Source: Candidatus Rhodoblastus alkanivorans
GTDB lineage: Bacteria > Pseudomonadota > Alphaproteobacteria > Rhizobiales > Beijerinckiaceae
Direction of reading: 5' to 3'
DNA: 64,000 nucleotides
Assembly (NCBI RefSeq): GCF_022760755.1
Contig: NZ_JAIVFP010000001.1
Location: 3,142,001-3,206,000 of the forward strand
Shown here: in pieces, positions 36,762-46,066 of the stretch
Numbering within the stretch: the stretch's first letter is position 1
Layout: each line of letters begins with the position of its first letter
Position numbers and translations under genes: made by a program
Notes under the pieces: generated by a model
The model's input: the letters and a program-made list of their open reading frames with translations, nothing else
What the model was told of the DNA's origin: nothing
Databases searched by the model: none

Positions 36762-38855
36762 ATGCGGCCATCGCTTCTCGATCCCCTTTTCGCCAGTGCG
36801 AGCGCCTTGCCCGGCGTCGGCCCCAAGACGGGGAAATTGCTCGACCGGCTGCTCGGCGACGCGGACCGCCCGGCCCGCGCGCTCGACCTGCTGCTGCACA
36901 TTCCCTTTTCCTGCATCGACCGCCGCAACCGGCCGAAAATCGCCGAGGCGCCGATCGGCGCCGTCTCGACCCTCAAAGTTCGGGTCGCGGAACATCGCCC
37001 TCCCCGTGCGAAGGGTCCTTATCGCGTTCTCACCGAGGACGAGACCGGCGACCTGACCCTCGTCTTCTTCCGCGCCAATTCCGGCTGGATCGAAAAGGCC
37101 TTGCCGCTTGGCGAAACGCGCTGGGTCTCTGGCCTGGTGGAGCTCTACGACGCTTATCGCCAGATCGTCCATCCCGACCGCATTCTCGACGAGGCGGGCC
37201 TGGCCGCTCTGCCCCCGGTCGAGCCTGTCTATGGCCTGACCGAAGGCCTGTTCCCCCGCGTCATGGCCAAGGCGGCGGCGGGGGCGCTCGACCGCCTGCC
37301 GCCCCTGCCGGAATGGCAGGACGGGAAACTTTCGCGCGCGATGGGGTGGGAGAGTTTCGGCGCCAGTCTTGCGCGCCTGCATCGCCCGCAGACGCCGCAG
37401 GACATTGCGCCGGAGGGAAAATTTTTCACCCGCCTCGCCTTCGACGAATTGCTGTCGCATCAGCTCGGCCTGCGTCTGGTGCGCGCGCGCATGCAGGTTC
37501 TGCGCGGGCGGCCACAGAAATCCGACGGAGCGCTGGCGGCAAGAATCCTTGGTCAGCTGCCCTTCGATCTGACCGGCGACCAGAAGAAGGCGGTCGCGGA
37601 AATTTCCGCCGATCTTGCCAGCGACAAGCGCATGCTGCGCCTGCTGCAGGGCGATGTCGGCTCCGGCAAGACGGTGGTCGCCCTGCTCGCCATGGCCCAT
37701 GTGGTCGAGGCGGGGCGCCAGGCGGCCTTGATGGCGCCGACCGAAATCCTCGCCCGCCAGCATTTCGCGACCATCGCCCCGCTCGCCCGCGCCGCGAACT
37801 TAAGCGTCGCCCTGATGACCGGCCGCGACAAAGCGAGCGAGCGCCGCGCCACGCTCGAAGCCCTGGCGAGCGGCGCGCTGGATATTGTGGTCGGCACCCA
37901 TGCTCTGGTGCAGGACGATGTCGCTTTCGCTCGTCTCGGCCTCGCCGTGATCGACGAGCAGCACCGTTTCGGCGTCCACCAGCGCCTCGCGCTGGGCGAC
38001 AAGGGCGAGGCCGTGGACGTGCTCGCCATGACCGCGACCCCGATCCCGCGCACTCTTGCGCTCGCTTTTTTCGGCGACATGGACCTGTCCACGCTGCGGG
38101 AAAAGCCGCCGGGACGCCAGCCCATCGACACCCGAGCGGTCAATGTCGAGCGCATCGACGAAGTCGTGGCGGGCCTTGCCCGGGCGCTCCGCGCCGGCGC
38201 GCGGGTCTATTGGGTCTGCCCTTTGGTCGAGGGCAGCGAGGACAGCGACCTCGCCGCGGCGCAAGACCGCGCCGAAGATTTGCGCAAGTTTTTCGGCGCC
38301 GAGGTCGGCCTCGTCCATGGCCAGATGAAAGGCCGCGACAAGGACGCGGCGATGGAGGACTTTTCCCGCGGCGCCACCAGAATATTGGTGGCGACGACGG
38401 TGATCGAGGTCGGCGTCAATGTGCCCGAGGCGACCATCATGGTGATCGAGCACGCCGAGCGCTTCGGCCTCGCCCAATTGCACCAGTTGCGCGGGCGGGT
38501 TGGACGCGGTGACCGGAAATCCTCCTGCATCCTGCTCTACGCCGGCCCGCTTGGCGAAACCGCCAAGGCGCGGCTCGAAATCCTGCGCGAAACCGAGGAT
38601 GGTTTTAGAATCGCCGAAGAGGATTTGCGCCTGCGCGGCGAAGGCGACGTGCTCGGCGCAAAACAATCCGGCGCGCCCGGCTTCAAGATCGCGCGCCTCG
38701 ATCTCCACGCCGATCTTTTGCGCGCGGCGCGCGACGAAGCGGAAAAGATGCTGGCGAGTGACCCCGAACTGACCAGCGAGCGCGGCCAAAGCTTGCGCCT
38801 GCTGCTCTATATTTTCGAACGCGACCAGGCGCTGAAACTGCTGCGCGCGGGTTAG
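36762..38855 (+). CDS. recG: ATP-dependent DNA helicase RecG
   Basis: RecG remodels stalled forks and Holliday junctions. 697 residues: N-terminal wedge domain with PGVGPKTGKLLDRLL, then SF2 helicase motifs: Walker A LLQGDVGSGKTVVALLAM, DEQHRFGVHQR, TATPIPRTLALAFFGDMD, and motif VI QLHQLRGRVGRGDRKSSC. The C-terminal brace LRLRGEGDVLGAKQSGAPGF is typical. Length is slightly below the 693-700 average, so it is complete. Confidence 0.97.
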   Translation: MRPSLLDPLFASASALPGVGPKTGKLLDRLLGDADRPARALDLLLHIPFSCIDRRNRPKIAEAPIGAVSTLKVRVAEHRPPRAKGPYRVLTEDETGDLTLVFFRANSGWIEKALPLGETRWVSGLVELYDAYRQIVHPDRILDEAGLAALPPVEPVYGLTEGLFPRVMAKAAAGALDRLPPLPEWQDGKLSRAMGWESFGASLARLHRPQTPQDIAPEGKFFTRLAFDELLSHQLGLRLVRARMQVLRGRPQKSDGALAARILGQLPFDLTGDQKKAVAEISADLASDKRMLRLLQGDVGSGKTVVALLAMAHVVEAGRQAALMAPTEILARQHFATIAPLARAANLSVALMTGRDKASERRATLEALASGALDIVVGTHALVQDDVAFARLGLAVIDEQHRFGVHQRLALGDKGEAVDVLAMTATPIPRTLALAFFGDMDLSTLREKPPGRQPIDTRAVNVERIDEVVAGLARALRAGARVYWVCPLVEGSEDSDLAAAQDRAEDLRKFFGAEVGLVHGQMKGRDKDAAMEDFSRGATRILVATTVIEVGVNVPEATIMVIEHAERFGLAQLHQLRGRVGRGDRKSSCILLYAGPLGETAKARLEILRETEDGFRIAEEDLRLRGEGDVLGAKQSGAPGFKIARLDLHADLLRAARDEAEKMLASDPELTSERGQSLRLLLYIFERDQALKLLRAG

Positions 38856-38891
38856 CTTGACCGCGCAAAAACTTTGGCGAAGGATGGCGGC

Positions 38892-39239
38892 ATGAAACCG
38901 AGCCTGCGTCTATTCTTTTCCGTTTCGCTGCTGCTGACGCTTGGCGCCTGCAACGCCAACCGGCCGGCGCCCGAAGTGCAGATCCCGCAGCCGCCGGTCG
39001 AGACCGCTGTGCGGGTGACGCCGCGCGCCCCGACCGAAGGGGGATGTGCGGCGGAGATCGCCCGCTATCGCGGGATCGTGGATCACGACGCCGCGACCGG
39101 CAATGTCGAGGCGAGCGTCTCCACGCAGATCCACACCGAAATCGGCGAGGCCGAACGCGCCTGCACTGCGGGCGACCAGCTCCGTGCGAAATATCTGCTG
39201 CGCGCAAGCAAGGAGCGTCACGGCTATCCGCAGGGCTGA
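38892..39239 (+). CDS. Small lipoprotein, 115 aa
   Basis: From the ATG at 38892, MKPSLRLFFSVSLLLTLGAC gives a type II signal with lipobox LGAC (Cys20). The mature part has a proline-rich linker (about residues 24-50) and a globular remainder with two cysteines that can pair. No family recognised. The end overlaps the 3' end of the convergent NUDIX gene by 16 bases. Confidence 0.75.
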   Translation: MKPSLRLFFSVSLLLTLGACNANRPAPEVQIPQPPVETAVRVTPRAPTEGGCAAEIARYRGIVDHDAATGNVEASVSTQIHTEIGEAERACTAGDQLRAKYLLRASKERHGYPQG

Positions 39240-39967
39240 GCCGCGAAGGCGTCGCGCAAAAAAGTCTGGATGAAATCCGGCATTCGGGCCGGGTCGATGT
39301 CCTTGAGCCCATATGCGGCGTGCAGCCGCGCCAGTTCCGGTTCTTCCTCGCGCGCCAGAAAATCCTCGGCCCGCGCCAAAGCCTCGTCCGCCGCGAGCGG
39401 CAGCAGCCTTTGCTGGATGCAGGCGATTTTCCGCCCGGCGACGATAACGCTCCATCCCGCCGCCGGCGGCGCCTCAACGGGCGAAAAGCCCGTCTCCTCC
39501 TCCATCTCGCGCGCGACGCTGGCGGCGAGATCGACTTTTTCGCCGAAAATGTCGCTGAGATCGGGCGTGCCGGCGGCGAAATAGATTTTTCCCGCATTCG
39601 CGGTATGGGCGCCCATCTCCACGAGCAGGAAGTCGCCGTCGCGCGTCCGCAGAGCCGCCATCGAAAAGCAATTATAGACCCCGCCCTCGGGTTCGCCCGC
39701 TGCGCCGAAGTCGGACCAGGCGAGGAAATTGCGGTAATCGGTGTCGAAAAAGGCGCCGCGCAAAACGTCGCCCTCCGGCGTCGCGACGATCTCCGGATCG
39801 CGCATCAACAGCACCCTGCCGTCGAACATCGCCGGCTTTTCGGCGCGTGCGCGCATCCAATGGGCGTTTATGCGCGCGACCTCGCTCTCCGCGAAGGCCC
39901 ATGGCGCGGGGCGAAAGAACGTTTCGAGCCGCGCGACGCGATAGTGGCCGTCGGAAATGCCGGGCAT
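39224..39967 (-). CDS. NUDIX hydrolase-like protein
   Basis: 247 residues from the ATG at 39967. The NUDIX core REMEEETGF is present near residue 158, preceded by an AASV helix; the glycine two turns before it is shifted (FGEKVDLAASVAREMEEE), so the canonical Gx5Ex7REUXEExGU is only partly met. The N-terminal 130 residues form an uncharacterised domain (APWAFAESEVARINAHW). Pyrophosphohydrolase activity is likely; the substrate is unknown. Confidence 0.75.
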   Translation of the reverse strand: MPGISDGHYRVARLETFFRPAPWAFAESEVARINAHWMRARAEKPAMFDGRVLLMRDPEIVATPEGDVLRGAFFDTDYRNFLAWSDFGAAGEPEGGVYNCFSMAALRTRDGDFLLVEMGAHTANAGKIYFAAGTPDLSDIFGEKVDLAASVAREMEEETGFSPVEAPPAAGWSVIVAGRKIACIQQRLLPLAADEALARAEDFLAREEEPELARLHAAYGLKDIDPARMPDFIQTFLRDAFAAQPCG

Positions 39968-40030
39968 GAGACACCTCGGGAATTGGCGCAATGCGCGAAT
40001 CCGTTATCCTGTTTTGGCTGGAGGACGCAA

Positions 40031-41797
40031 TTGGTCTCGCAATTCGATATGGAGCCCTATAAGGCGCCACTGCTCTTTCTGGGCGTGGCGGGCGTCGTCG
40101 TGCCCTTGTTCCGCCGCCTGCGGGTCAGTCCGGTGCTGGGCTTTCTCATCGCCGGCATGCTGATCGGCCCTCATGTCCTCGGCCGGCTCGACGCGCTGCT
40201 GCCTTTCCAGGTTCCGGTCCTCGCCAATACCGAAGCGGTCGCCGCCATCGCCTCCTTCGGCGTGGTGTTCCTGATGTTCAACATCGGGCTGGAGCTTTCG
40301 CTGGAGCGCCTCGTTCTGCTGCGGCGTTTCGTCTTCGGCCTCGGCGCGCTTCAGGTCACCGTCTGCGGCGTCGCGCTCTATCTCATCGCGCGGGCGCTCG
40401 GGCTCGCCCAGCCGGCCGCGATCGTCACCGGCGCGGCGCTGGCTCTGTCCTCCACCGCCATCGTCGTGCCGGTCCTGGCCGAATCGCGCCGCCTCAACAC
40501 CCTCACCGGCCGCGCGATCTTTTCGGTGCTGCTGTTCCAGGACCTGCTGGTGGCGCCGCTGCTGTTCATGGTTTCGATGTTCGGCGGCCAGTCCGGACAG
40601 GCTTCCCCGCTCCTGACTTTCGCGCCGGCGCTGGCCGCCGTCGCCGCGATCGTCGGAATCGGCCGCCTCGTGCTGAGGCCCTTGTTTCAGCTCGTCGCGG
40701 CGGCCGAATCGACCGAATTATTCATGGCCGCTTGCCTCCTGGTGGTGATTTCGACCGCCGTCGCCGCGGCTTATTCCGGCCTTTCCATGGCGCTCGGCGC
40801 CTTCATCGCCGGGCTGCTGCTGGCGGAAACCGAATTCCGGCGCGCCATCGAGATCGCGATCGACCCGTTCAAGGGGCTGCTGCTCGGCCTGTTCTTCGTT
40901 TCGATCGGCGCCAGCCTCGATCCCAGGGAAGTGGTCGCCCATCCCGGCGCGACGCTCGGCGTCGCCGTCCTGCTCACCCTGGTCAAGGCGCCTCTGGTCG
41001 CGGCGCTGGCGCGCGCCTTCGGGCTCAACTGGCGCAAGGCGCGCGAAATCGGCCTGCTGCTCGGGCCGGGCGGCGAATTCGCCTTCGTCATCCTGACTTC
41101 CGCCGTCGCGACCGGCATCCTGCCACCGGAACTCGGCGCCGAGCTTTTGATCGGCGTGACGCTTTCCATGGCCATGATCCCGCTGTTCGCCGCGCTCGCG
41201 GCGCGCGCCGACACGAAAATGGGTCCGGTCGCGACGGGCCCGGAGCCGACCGAACTCGCGCCCGCCTCGCGCGTGATCATCGTCGGCTTCGGCCGCGTCG
41301 GCCAGGTCGTGGCCGAACTCCTGCGCATTCACAAGATCGATTACCTCGGCGTCGACGACGACGCCCGCACAGCCTCGGAGGCGCGCAAGCGCGGCGAGCC
41401 GGTCTATTGGGGCGACGCGACGAACAAGGATTTTCTCGACCGCTGCGGCCTCGCCAACGCCCGGGCGCTGGTCGCGACCATGCATACGCCGAGCGCGGTG
41501 GACGACGTGGTGAAACTGGCGCGCGCGGCGCGGGCCGACCTCACCATCGTCGCACGCGCCCGCGACGCCGCCCACGCCCGCGCCCTCTACAAGCTCGGCG
41601 CCACCGACGCCGTCCCGGAAACCACGGAGGCGAGCCTGCAATTGTCGGAAGCGGCATTGGTCGATATCGGCGTGCCGACGGGCCTGGTCATCGCCTCGAT
41701 CCACGAACAGCGCGACATCTATCGCAAGACACTGATCGCCGACGAAAACCCGGCGGCGGCGCCGCGCGCATTCAAGGGGCGGCGGCGAAAAAGATGA
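40031..41797 (+). CDS. Kef-type K+/H+ antiporter with TrkA-N domain (CPA2)
   Basis: 588 residues from a TTG start supported by GGAGG six bases upstream (an ATG at 40049 is next). About twelve membrane helices (residues 5-380) of the Na/H exchanger domain, with LFQDLLVAPLLF in the middle, then a TrkA_N Rossmann domain whose nucleotide-binding signature is VIIVGFGRVGQVVAELL. It resembles KefB/KefC. Glutathione control as in E. coli KefC needs residues I cannot verify. Divergent from the NUDIX gene over 63 bp. Confidence 0.92.
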   Translation: MVSQFDMEPYKAPLLFLGVAGVVVPLFRRLRVSPVLGFLIAGMLIGPHVLGRLDALLPFQVPVLANTEAVAAIASFGVVFLMFNIGLELSLERLVLLRRFVFGLGALQVTVCGVALYLIARALGLAQPAAIVTGAALALSSTAIVVPVLAESRRLNTLTGRAIFSVLLFQDLLVAPLLFMVSMFGGQSGQASPLLTFAPALAAVAAIVGIGRLVLRPLFQLVAAAESTELFMAACLLVVISTAVAAAYSGLSMALGAFIAGLLLAETEFRRAIEIAIDPFKGLLLGLFFVSIGASLDPREVVAHPGATLGVAVLLTLVKAPLVAALARAFGLNWRKAREIGLLLGPGGEFAFVILTSAVATGILPPELGAELLIGVTLSMAMIPLFAALAARADTKMGPVATGPEPTELAPASRVIIVGFGRVGQVVAELLRIHKIDYLGVDDDARTASEARKRGEPVYWGDATNKDFLDRCGLANARALVATMHTPSAVDDVVKLARAARADLTIVARARDAAHARALYKLGATDAVPETTEASLQLSEAALVDIGVPTGLVIASIHEQRDIYRKTLIADENPAAAPRAFKGRRRKR

Positions 41798-41894
41798 AAA
41801 AGAATTCAAAACAACGAGAAGGACACCGCGCCGGTCGTCAAAGTGTCATTTTCGACCCCTCAATTAACCGTGATTGACGCATTGACGCTAACCT

Positions 41895-41926
41895 TTAATT
41901 AAGCATTTGCCTTAATGCTTAATTAA
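41895..41926. promoter_or_regulatory. Perfect 13-bp inverted repeat upstream of the RpfF-like gene, with embedded CtrA-type site
   Basis: TTAATTAAGCATT-TGCCTT-AATGCTTAATTAA is a perfect dyad (13-bp arms, 6-base spacer) in a GC-rich genome. Bases 41912-41926 read TTAA-N7-TTAA, the CtrA consensus of alphaproteobacteria. Two copies of ATTGACGC lie just before it. It is 44 bp upstream of the RpfF-like start, consistent with a regulatory site; it could also end the antiporter transcript, but no T run follows. Confidence 0.65.
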
Positions 41927-41969
41927 CGCTCTAATCGCGGGCGCAATCAACGGCGCGCCGACATAGAAA

Positions 41970-42899
41970 ATGACAATTTCAACTGCCGCATCACATTCAT
42001 CGCTCAGCGCCCTTACCGAGAAAAGCAGCGTCGTCGAAACACTTGAACGCGACGCCGCGCCACTCGACGGCATAGATCTGGACTTCAATCCGCGATTGTC
42101 GCTCCTCTGGATCACTTTGCGACCGAAACGGCACTGCATCAGCAGCGGCTTCCTCGCCGCCATGCATCGCCTCATCGATGCGATCAAGGCCAATTCCGGT
42201 GCCGGTCGAAACACGCGCAACCAGGCGATCAAATATGTCGCCTATCGCTCCGTCAGCCCCGACGTGTTCCTCTATGGCGCTGATTTCGACATCTTCCTGG
42301 AAAGCATCCGCACCAGGAACCCGAAGCCGCTGCGGGAATATGCCTACGGATGCATCGATCTGTGCTGGGAAAACCTCAACCTCATCGGCGGGAACATTCC
42401 AACCATCGCGGTCGTCGAGGGCGCGACCTATGGCGGCGGATTCGAAGCCGCCGCGTCATGCAATGTCGTGATCGCGCGGGATTCGGCCCAGTTCCAATTA
42501 CCGGAAATCCGCTTTTCGACTTTCCCCGGCCTCGCTTATTCCATCGTCGGGCGGCGCGCGCCGCTTCAGGCGCTTCATCAGCTCGTCATGACGGCGGGCG
42601 TCTGGAACGGCGAGACGGCGAAGGAGTTGGGCGTGGTCGATGTCCTTACGACCGGCGACCCGTCGCGAGCGGCCGAGGACTATGTCGCTTCCGTCCTCAG
42701 CCGCCACGCCGCTCACTGCGGGGCCCTGCGCGCCATGAACAGGGTGAGGAACATTACTCGAACCGAACTCAACGAAACCATCGACGACTGGATTAAATGC
42801 ACGATGGACATACCGGCCCAGGCCGTCCATGTGGTGACAAAGCTGCTTGAGGCCCAAAACGCCATGCGTCCGGCGACGATCTCGCGCACGGCGACCTGA
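41970..42899 (+). CDS. RpfF-like DSF-family synthase (crotonase superfamily)
   Basis: 309 residues. Crotonase fold with the RpfF-type motif GGGFEAAASC and a second block LPEIRFSTFPG. The two catalytic glutamates that define RpfF (Glu141 and Glu161 in Xanthomonas) map to Glu159 and Glu179 here, with the same 20-residue spacing. The YGADFDIFLESIR segment parallels the NLGGDLALF region. RpfF makes the cis-2-unsaturated fatty acid signal DSF from acyl-ACP. Followed after 172 bp by a membrane GGDEF-EAL protein, the kind of partner that senses or answers DSF. DSF production is inferred; an ordinary enoyl-CoA hydratase is less likely because of the conserved glutamates. Confidence 0.72.
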   Translation: MTISTAASHSSLSALTEKSSVVETLERDAAPLDGIDLDFNPRLSLLWITLRPKRHCISSGFLAAMHRLIDAIKANSGAGRNTRNQAIKYVAYRSVSPDVFLYGADFDIFLESIRTRNPKPLREYAYGCIDLCWENLNLIGGNIPTIAVVEGATYGGGFEAAASCNVVIARDSAQFQLPEIRFSTFPGLAYSIVGRRAPLQALHQLVMTAGVWNGETAKELGVVDVLTTGDPSRAAEDYVASVLSRHAAHCGALRAMNRVRNITRTELNETIDDWIKCTMDIPAQAVHVVTKLLEAQNAMRPATISRTAT

Positions 42900-43071
42900 T
42901 ACGCACTCCCGAAGGCGACGCGCGGCGCCGGCGATCCGCGGCGGCGGCGATTCACCGTACCCATTGGAGTTTTGTCAATAAACAGCCCTTAGAATGAAGG
43001 CGTTAGATAGCGTCAAGACTCGATCCATGACCGAGTGAGAACGCGGCTAGACCAGGGGGTTTTCGGCAAGA

Positions 43072-45384
43072 ATGCAGGATACGCGCCCTGGACGATTGGA
43101 CGCAAAACTCGTCGAGAGCCAGCATCAGGAGCTCGCGGCGCTCGCGCTCGGCACGATTGTCGCTCCGATCTTCTTGCTCTACATTTCACACCACGAGAAA
43201 CAGAACGCGCTCGTCATCATTGCCAGCCTCCTGCTCGTCGCCGGACTCATCCGCATCGGCGCGACCCTGCTCTATCGCAAATACCACGGAACGCACGCGC
43301 TGCACGCCACCAGGGCGTGGAAAGCCTTCACCGTCGCCACCGTGCTTCTGTTCAGCACCACGCTCGGCGTCTTCGCTTATGTCGCCATCGCCTATACCGA
43401 CGATACGCGCCTTCATCTCGCTTCTCTGGCCATCGTCAGCGCCTACGCCGCCGGCACGGTCGGACGGAACGCCGCCTTGCAGGCCGGAATCACCGGGCAG
43501 CTGGCGACCACAGTCCTGCTTGTCGCCATCGCCCTCATGCAAAAACACGATTACATTTACCAGCTTCTGGCGGTCCTGGTATTTCTTTACCTGATCTCCC
43601 TGCGGAATATTTCGAAATCCGTCTACGACCTCCTCGTTTCCGTTTTCAAGTCGAACGAGGAAAAGCAGGTGTTGATCGAAGCGATCACCGAGAAATCGGA
43701 GCGTTTCGACGCCGCCCTTTCCAACATGCCGCATGGGCTCGCAATGTTCGACGACAGTTGCCAGGTCGTCGTCGTCAACAGGAAATTCGGCGAACTTCTT
43801 CACATTGCGAAACTTGACGCCCCCCTGCCGACCATCGACAAACTCTTCGACTTGTCGGTCCCCGCGCTTTTTCTCGGCCGCAACGAGCGCGCGATTCTCG
43901 CGGCGCGGATGCGAGCGATCATCGCCAACCAACGGCAGCAGGAAATCGAGATCGAAACCAACGACGGGCATACGCTCGAAATGGCTTTCCAGCCGAAATC
44001 CCGGGGCGGCAGCGTCGTCATCGTCACGGACGTGACGGAGAAGAAAGCCGCCGAACGGCGCATCACCCATCTCGCGCACCACGACAAGCTGACCGAGTTG
44101 CCCAACCGCGGCTATTTTGAAGAAAAATTCAAGGAGACGCTCGAAGCCTGCCTCGGCGCCGACACCGGCCTCGCCGTCATGGCGCTTGACCTCGACCAAT
44201 TCAAGGCCGTCAACGACACGCTCGGACACCTCGTCGGCGACGAACTATTGATCGCCGTATCGAAACGCATCCGCAAAATCATCGGCGACGACGATTTTGT
44301 CGCGCGCTTCGGCGGCGACGAGTTCATGCTGACGCACCGCACCGCAAAGGATGGTGACGACGGACTGGACCTCGCCGCCCGCTTGATCGAGGGAATCAGC
44401 GCCCCCTACCGCCTTGGCGCACACGACATCAAGATCGGCGTGACGGTCGGCGTCGCCCATTTTCCCGCCGATGGAGCCGATCCCTCCAATCTGCTGCGGA
44501 ACGCCGATCTCGCCCTCTACAGGGCCAAGCATGACCGTCGCGGCACATTCCGCCTTTTCGAACCGGAAATGGACCGCGAAGCTTGCGAACGCTGGCAATT
44601 CGAAAGCGATCTCAGCGTCGCGCTCGAACTCGGCCAGCTTCATGTCTTTTACCAGCCGATCATCGATATTGATTCGCAAACGATCATCGGATGCGAGTCC
44701 CTTTTGCGCTGGCACCATCCGAAAAACGGCTGGATTTCGCCCGACCGCTTCATTCAGATCGCCGAAGAAACCGGCATGATTGTCGAAATCGGGCGCTGGG
44801 CGCTCGAAAAGGCGTGCAGGGACGCCGTCTCCTGGCCCAAAGACGCCAGCGTCTCCGTCAATCTTTCGGCCATCCAGTTCCGCCATCAGGACATTGTCGC
44901 GACCGTGCGCGACGCCCTCGCCGCATCCGGCCTGCCGCCCCAACGCCTCGATCTCGAAATCACGGAATCGATCTTGCTCGAGGATCGCGAGGCGGTGCGC
45001 CGATCCTTCACCGAATTGCGCAGCCTCGGAATATCCATCAGCCTCGACGACTTCGGCACCGGCTATTCGTCGCTGAGCTACCTCGTCGATTATCCCATTG
45101 ACAAGGTCAAGCTGGATCGCTCCTTCATCACCGCGATCACGACGTCTCGCGAAAAGCTGGCGATCGTGCGAACCGTGGCGATGCTCGCTCAGGAACTTGG
45201 CCTCATTCTGATCGCCGAAGGGGTCGAAACCATCGATGAGCTTCGCGCCATCGAGATGCAGCGGATTTCCCGCGTGCAAGGCTTTTTCTTCTCGAAGCCG
45301 GTTCCGGTCGATCAGATTCCCTGGCCCGGCGCGCTGAACGCTTTCGAAAAACGCTTGCGCGAGATCGCCCAGCGCTCAGCCTAA
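43072..45384 (+). CDS. Membrane PAS-GGDEF-EAL protein (c-di-GMP turnover)
   Basis: 770 residues: six membrane helices (about residues 25-185), a PAS-like sensor (SNMPHGLAMFDDSCQVVVVN) near 215-320, a GGDEF domain with RFGGDEF near residue 412, and an EAL domain beginning CESLLRW near 541. Key EAL residues are present (SVNLSAIQF, LEITES, LDDFGTGYSS, DKVKLDRSF, AEGVET); the motif itself is ESL rather than EAL. The product-inhibition I-site RxxD five residues before GGDEF is missing (GDDD instead), so the cyclase may not be feedback-inhibited. Which activity dominates cannot be told from sequence. Converges with the next gene with a four-base overlap. Confidence 0.9.
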   Translation: MQDTRPGRLDAKLVESQHQELAALALGTIVAPIFLLYISHHEKQNALVIIASLLLVAGLIRIGATLLYRKYHGTHALHATRAWKAFTVATVLLFSTTLGVFAYVAIAYTDDTRLHLASLAIVSAYAAGTVGRNAALQAGITGQLATTVLLVAIALMQKHDYIYQLLAVLVFLYLISLRNISKSVYDLLVSVFKSNEEKQVLIEAITEKSERFDAALSNMPHGLAMFDDSCQVVVVNRKFGELLHIAKLDAPLPTIDKLFDLSVPALFLGRNERAILAARMRAIIANQRQQEIEIETNDGHTLEMAFQPKSRGGSVVIVTDVTEKKAAERRITHLAHHDKLTELPNRGYFEEKFKETLEACLGADTGLAVMALDLDQFKAVNDTLGHLVGDELLIAVSKRIRKIIGDDDFVARFGGDEFMLTHRTAKDGDDGLDLAARLIEGISAPYRLGAHDIKIGVTVGVAHFPADGADPSNLLRNADLALYRAKHDRRGTFRLFEPEMDREACERWQFESDLSVALELGQLHVFYQPIIDIDSQTIIGCESLLRWHHPKNGWISPDRFIQIAEETGMIVEIGRWALEKACRDAVSWPKDASVSVNLSAIQFRHQDIVATVRDALAASGLPPQRLDLEITESILLEDREAVRRSFTELRSLGISISLDDFGTGYSSLSYLVDYPIDKVKLDRSFITAITTSREKLAIVRTVAMLAQELGLILIAEGVETIDELRAIEMQRISRVQGFFFSKPVPVDQIPWPGALNAFEKRLREIAQRSA

Positions 45385-45992
45385 TCTAACGGCGCGGTTC
45401 TGGCGCTCCTGCGGATGCGCGCCCGAACGCGGCCGAGCATGGCGATGAGGCCGCCCCGGCTCGCGGGCAGGCCGAAGGCCGCGCCCAACCGCGCGGCCTC
45501 GGCCCGCAGGGCGGCGAGCCGCGCCAGGACAGCCGCCTTATACGGCGCGATAAAGGCGTGAGCCCGTTCCCGCCACATCAGAACCCAATAGTAAAAGCGC
45601 GCGAACCAGCCGATCGCCAGCACTTTGTCGCGCGTGAGGTCGAAGACGAAAGCGAAAACGCCCAAACCGACGAATTTGAGCGCGGCGAGCACGAGCAGGC
45701 CGGAAAACAGATGGCCATGCGCCATCTGGCGGACGGCGACGACCTTCAGCGGCTCAACGACGGCGACCGGGATCACGAAGAGCAGCAGCGCGCCATAGGG
45801 CGGCAGACGCTCGATCAACCGCGCGACGGCGTCCTTGAACGCCTGCCAGGGTAGCAGGCGGACGAAACCGCGCCCCAGCGCGATCATCACATCCCACAGC
45901 CACGCCTCGATCAGGAAGATGATGGCGGCGAAGGTCAGCAGAGCATGTTTGAGGCGATGCGGCATCAACGGGTCCAGACCATTCCAACCCAT
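45381..45992 (-). CDS. Hypothetical membrane protein with basic tail
   Basis: 203 residues, two strong hydrophobic segments (residues 15-40 and about 70-110) and a long basic C-terminal region of about 70 residues (RARIRRSARTAPLD at the end). No recognised family. Its stop overlaps the GGDEF-EAL stop, and tRNA-Val lies upstream. Possibly topologically one to three helices. Confidence 0.65.
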   Translation of the reverse strand: MGWNGLDPLMPHRLKHALLTFAAIIFLIEAWLWDVMIALGRGFVRLLPWQAFKDAVARLIERLPPYGALLLFVIPVAVVEPLKVVAVRQMAHGHLFSGLLVLAALKFVGLGVFAFVFDLTRDKVLAIGWFARFYYWVLMWRERAHAFIAPYKAAVLARLAALRAEAARLGAAFGLPASRGGLIAMLGRVRARIRRSARTAPLD

Positions 45993-46066
45993 GGACTACA
46001 ACAGCGCCCCATGGCGGAATCAAGGTGAACCGGATGGATTTGCCCGCAGCGCCAACGCCCGAGCGA

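Noticed and set aside
43000-43071. Promoter and start of the GGDEF-EAL gene at an earlier GTG
   Set aside because: The frame upstream of the ATG has no Shine-Dalgarno and the ATG start precedes the first membrane helix at normal distance.
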